Source of the DNA: Desulfovibrionaceae bacterium
Lineage (GTDB): Bacteria; Desulfobacterota; Desulfovibrionia; Desulfovibrionales; Desulfovibrionaceae
Direction: 5' to 3'
Length of the DNA stretch: 64,000 nt
Assembly: GCA_031082225.1 (NCBI GenBank)
Contig: JAVHLG010000004.1
Location: 42,694 to 106,693, forward strand
Part shown: piece after piece, positions 61,555-64,000 of the stretch
Layout of the letters: every line of letters begins with the position of its first letter
Numbering within the stretch: position 1 is the first letter of the stretch
The notes under the pieces: model-generated
The model's database searches: none
Told to the model about the DNA's origin: nothing
Seen by the model: the letters and a program-made list of their open reading frames with translations, nothing else
Made by a program: the position numbers and the translations under genes

Positions 61555-64000
61555 TTACAGGGTGTCCTTCTCCTCCACGGATTCGAAGGCCTCGATGACG
61601 TCGCCGATCTTGATGTCGTTGTAGTTCTCAAGACCCACGCCGCATTCATATCCCTTGGTGACTTCCTTCACGTCGTCCTTGAAGCGCTTAAGCGAGGCCA
61701 GCTTGCCGGTGTAGACCACCACGCCGTCGCGCAAAAGGCGGATGCCCGCATTGCGGGTGAGCTTGCCGTCGAGCACGCCGCATCCGGCCACCAGGCCGAT
61801 CTTGGGCACGCTGAAGGTGTCGCGCACCTCGGCCTGGCCCAGGTACTGCTCCCGGATGACCGGGGCCAGCATGCCGGACATGGCGTCCTTGATGTCGCCC
61901 ACCAGCTTGTAGATGATGTCGTAGAAGCGGATGTCCACGTTTTCGTGGTCGGCCACGTCCTTGACCTTGACCGTGGGCCGCACGTTGAAGCCGATGATGA
62001 TGGCCTGGGAGGCCGAGGCCAGCAGGATGTCGGATTCGGTGATGGCCCCGGTTCCGGCGTGGATGACGTTGACCTTGACCTTGTCCGTGGACAGCTTGTT
62101 GACGGCCTCGGTGATGGCCTCCAGCGAACCCTGCACGTCGGCCTTGAGCACCAGGTTAAGCGTCTGGGCCTCGGCGTCGGGCCGCGACGCCAGGAAGGTC
62201 TCCAGGGTGACCTTGGTGGCCTTGCCCAACTCCCGCTCCCGCTGCTTGATGGAGCGGGCGTCGGCGATGCGGCGGGCCACCTTGTCGTCCTCGACCCCCA
62301 CGAACTCGTCGCCCGCCTCAGGCACGCTCTCGAAGCCCTGGACCTCCACGGGCATGGCCGGTCCGGCCTCGCGGATCTTTTTGCCCTGGTCGTCGAACAT
62401 GGCCCGCACCCGGCCGCTGACCACGCCGCACACGAAGGCGTCGCCCTGCTTGAGGGTGCCTTCCTGGATGAGGATGGTGCCGATGGGGCCGCGTCCCTTG
62501 TCCAGCCGGGCCTCCACGATGTGGCCCCGGGCGCGCTTGGAGGGGTTGGCGGAAAGTTCGAGCACCTCGGCCTGCAAAAGGATCATCTCCAAAAGGGCGT
62601 CCAGGCCGATCTTCTGCTTGGCCGAGACGTTGGCGAAGATGGTCTCGCCGCCCCAGGCCTCGGGCACCAGGCCCAGTTCGCCCAGTTCGCGCATGACCCG
62701 GTCGGGGTTGGCGTCGGGCTTGTCGATCTTGTTCACGGCCACCACGATGGGCACGTTCGCGGCCTTGGCGTGGTTCACGGCCTCGCGGGTCTGGTCCATG
62801 ACCCCGTCGTCGGCGGCCACCACCAGGACCACGATGTCCGTGACCTGGGCGCCCCGGGCGCGCATGGCCGTGAAGGCCTCGTGGCCGGGGGTGTCCAGGA
62901 AGACGATCGCCCCGCGCGTGGTGGCGACGTGGTAGGCGCCGATGTGCTGGGTGATGCCGCCGGCCTCGCCGGAGGTGATGTTGGAGAGGCGGATGGCGTC
63001 GAGAAGCGAGGTCTTGCCGTGGTCCACGTGGCCCATGATGGTGACCACGGGCGGCCGCGGCCGCAGATCCTCGGGGTTGTCGGCCTCCCTGTCGAGCAGG
63101 AAATCCTCTTCGGAGAAGCCCACCTTCTCCACCTCGTACTCGAATTCACCGGCCGCCAGGATGGTGGTCTCCACGTCCAGGGACTGGTTGATGGTGACCA
63201 TGGCCCCGAGTCCCAGCAGCACCTTGATGAGATCCTGGGCCTTGATGCCCATCTGCTTGGCCAACTCCGCCACCCGGATGGTCTCTTCCATGCGGATCTT
63301 GCGCTTGGCGGCCTTGATGGGCTGGGTTCCGGTCTGGAGCTGGGCCTGAGCCTGGGCCTGACGGAAATCCTCGCGCGGTTTTTTGCGCTTGAACGACTTG
63401 GCCCGGCCCCCGGTGCGATCCGGGATGTCGGGGGTCTTTTTCTTTTTGGCGGCGGCGCTTTTGCGGCGCGACTCCTCGGTCTCCACCGGGGTGGGCGCGA
63501 ACTCCACGGTGCGGCGGTCCTTCTTGCCCTTTTTCCGGCGCTCCTCCTCGGTCTCGGCCTTGGGGGCGGCGGTTCCCGGGGCGGCGGTTCCCGGGGCGGC
63601 CGGGGCCGGGGCCGGGGCGGCGGGCTTGGGATCAGGCATGGAGATGATGCGCACCTGGGGAGCGGCGGGCTGCTCGCGGCGCGGCTTTTTCTTTTTGCCG
63701 CCCCGGGCCTCATCTTCGGCCTGACGCAGCGCAGTCGGCTGTTGCGTGTCGGCGGCTATGGCCGCAGCATTCGCGGCGGGCTCTCCGGACGCATCTTCTG
63801 ACGCCGCATCCGCCGGGAGGGTCGCTTCGCCTGAGGCGACAACATCCGCTCCGGCTTCGGACTCCGGGGCCTGCGCCATTTCCATGACGGCCTCGGCCTC
63901 TTCCACGGCCTCCACCACGGCGGCCGTCTCCATCTCCGCCTGATGCGGCAGCGCAGGTTCGGGCTCTACGGCCTCGGGTTCGGGGGGGGCGGGCTGGGAG
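61555..64000 (-). CDS. infB: Translation initiation factor IF-2 (5' partial)
   Basis: The visible 815 codons cover the C-terminal and GTPase parts. G1 is [16 protein letters not shown]3 is DTPGHEAF and G4 is NKID; the domain-II/III barrels and the fMet-tRNA-binding C-terminal domain follow. IF-2 brings fMet-tRNA to the 30S subunit. The frame remains open to the window edge, so the Met at 63933 reported by the track is internal. Between it and the GTPase domain is a long Ala/Glu/Pro-rich N-terminal region with Lys/Arg blocks, as in other Desulfobacterota IF-2s. The true start lies beyond 64000. Confidence 0.97.
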   Translation of the reverse strand, partial: SQPAPPEPEAVEPEPALPHQAEMETAAVVEAVEEAEAVMEMAQAPESEAGADVVASGEATLPADAASEDASGEPAANAAAIAADTQQPTALRQAEDEARGGKKKKPRREQPAAPQVRIISMPDPKPAAPAPAPAAPGTAAPGTAAPKAETEEERRKKGKKDRRTVEFAPTPVETEESRRKSAAAKKKKTPDIPDRTGGRAKSFKRKKPREDFRQAQAQAQLQTGTQPIKAAKRKIRMEETIRVAELAKQMGIKAQDLIKVLLGLGAMVTINQSLDVETTILAAGEFEYEVEKVGFSEEDFLLDREADNPEDLRPRPPVVTIMGHVDHGKTSLLDAIRLSNITSGEAGGITQHIGAYHVATTRGAIVFLDTPGHEAFTAMRARGAQVTDIVVLVVAADDGVMDQTREAVNHAKAANVPIVVAVNKIDKPDANPDRVMRELGELGLVPEAWGGETIFANVSAKQKIGLDALLEMILLQAEVLELSANPSKRARGHIVEARLDKGRGPIGTILIQEGTLKQGDAFVCGVVSGRVRAMFDDQGKKIREAGPAMPVEVQGFESVPEAGDEFVGVEDDKVARRIADARSIKQRERELGKATKVTLETFLASRPDAEAQTLNLVLKADVQGSLEAITEAVNKLSTDKVKVNVIHAGTGAITESDILLASASQAIIIGFNVRPTVKVKDVADHENVDIRFYDIIYKLVGDIKDAMSGMLAPVIREQYLGQAEVRDTFSVPKIGLVAGCGVLDGKLTRNAGIRLLRDGVVVYTGKLASLKRFKDDVKEVTKGYECGVGLENYNDIKIGDVIEAFESVEEKDTL

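Noticed and set aside
61555-63933. Met at 63933 as the infB start
   Set aside because: The frame stays open to the window edge and continues the Glu/Pro-rich N-terminal region, so the start is outside.

Overview
The window is 64 kb of a GC-rich bacterial chromosome. Most of it is densely coded housekeeping DNA with long minus-strand operons. The gene set points to a sulfate-reducer-type member of the Desulfobacterota, most likely Desulfovibrionaceae: a PxxKW cysteine-rich protein, a DUF4911-like protein, the pdxJ-acpS-nnr-CBS-tsaE-lysC-cimA order, a CheX-like/CheY/CheA-like cluster, a LAB_N-like protein before rpmH and a type I-C-like CRISPR repeat. This placement is inferred from gene content and family resemblance. 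No database search was possible.

Layout. 1-5.2 kb is a looser, lower-GC accessory stretch of mostly minus-strand exported or stress-type genes: a Cys-rich secreted protein, a BON lipoprotein, a GlsB/YeaQ-type membrane protein, a collagen-like lipoprotein, a PRC-barrel protein, a GH75-like secreted protein and an overlooked CsbD-like gene. It ends in gene-poor DNA with a two-repeat degenerate CRISPR remnant beside initiator tRNA-fMet. 5.6-9.7 kb is the rpmH-rnpA-yidD-yidC-jag block, with rpmH nested inside an extended rnpA frame. 9.8-19.2 kb holds a DMT transporter, a LysM/TPR protein, a response regulator, an aminopeptidase-P-like peptidase, an FAD oxidoreductase, an RRM protein and a glycosyltransferase. 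19.3-20.2 kb has a Doc-type toxin candidate overlapping an unrecognised TPR-like protein. 20.5-27.3 kb has mnmG, an M20 peptidase, the PxxKW protein, and methylthioadenosine/adenine salvage (mtaD divergent from apt-mtnP). 27.3-28.8 kb has two hicAB modules, one with only a stub of hicA. 28.8-31.5 kb has an AraC/GyrI-type regulator, UspA and an acyltransferase. 31.7-38.7 kb is the pdxJ-to-cimA operon. 39-48.7 kb has UDP-glucose dehydrogenase, bactofilin, an MscS channel, citrate synthase, a Memo-like protein and exported proteins. 49.4-52.4 kb is a proVWX glycine-betaine transporter behind a long AT-rich leader. 52.5-55.9 kb encodes a CheX-like/CheY/CheA-like signalling trio. 56.1-64.0 kb is the translation/RNA operon infB-ylxP-rbfA-nrnA-truB-rpsO-pnp, with infB running off the window.

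How the genes work together. Ribosome, tRNA and RNA-processing functions dominate both ends (tRNA-fMet, rpmH, rnpA, mnmG, tsaE, infB, rbfA, truB, rpsO, pnp). The central operon joins PLP synthesis, ACP activation, NAD(P)HX repair and entry into the aspartate and isoleucine families. Small intergenic repeat families recur: a CAAAGGG/GCCGCCGGAGGC element, a GGCCGGGGGC hairpin around the hic loci, an AAATACGTC hairpin, and a 75-bp tandem repeat spanning the stop codon of the PxxKW gene. The strongest candidates for something under-described are the nested rpmH/rnpA arrangement, the Doc/TPR-like pair and the CheX-like/CheY/CheA-like trio. None of these is proven novel here.
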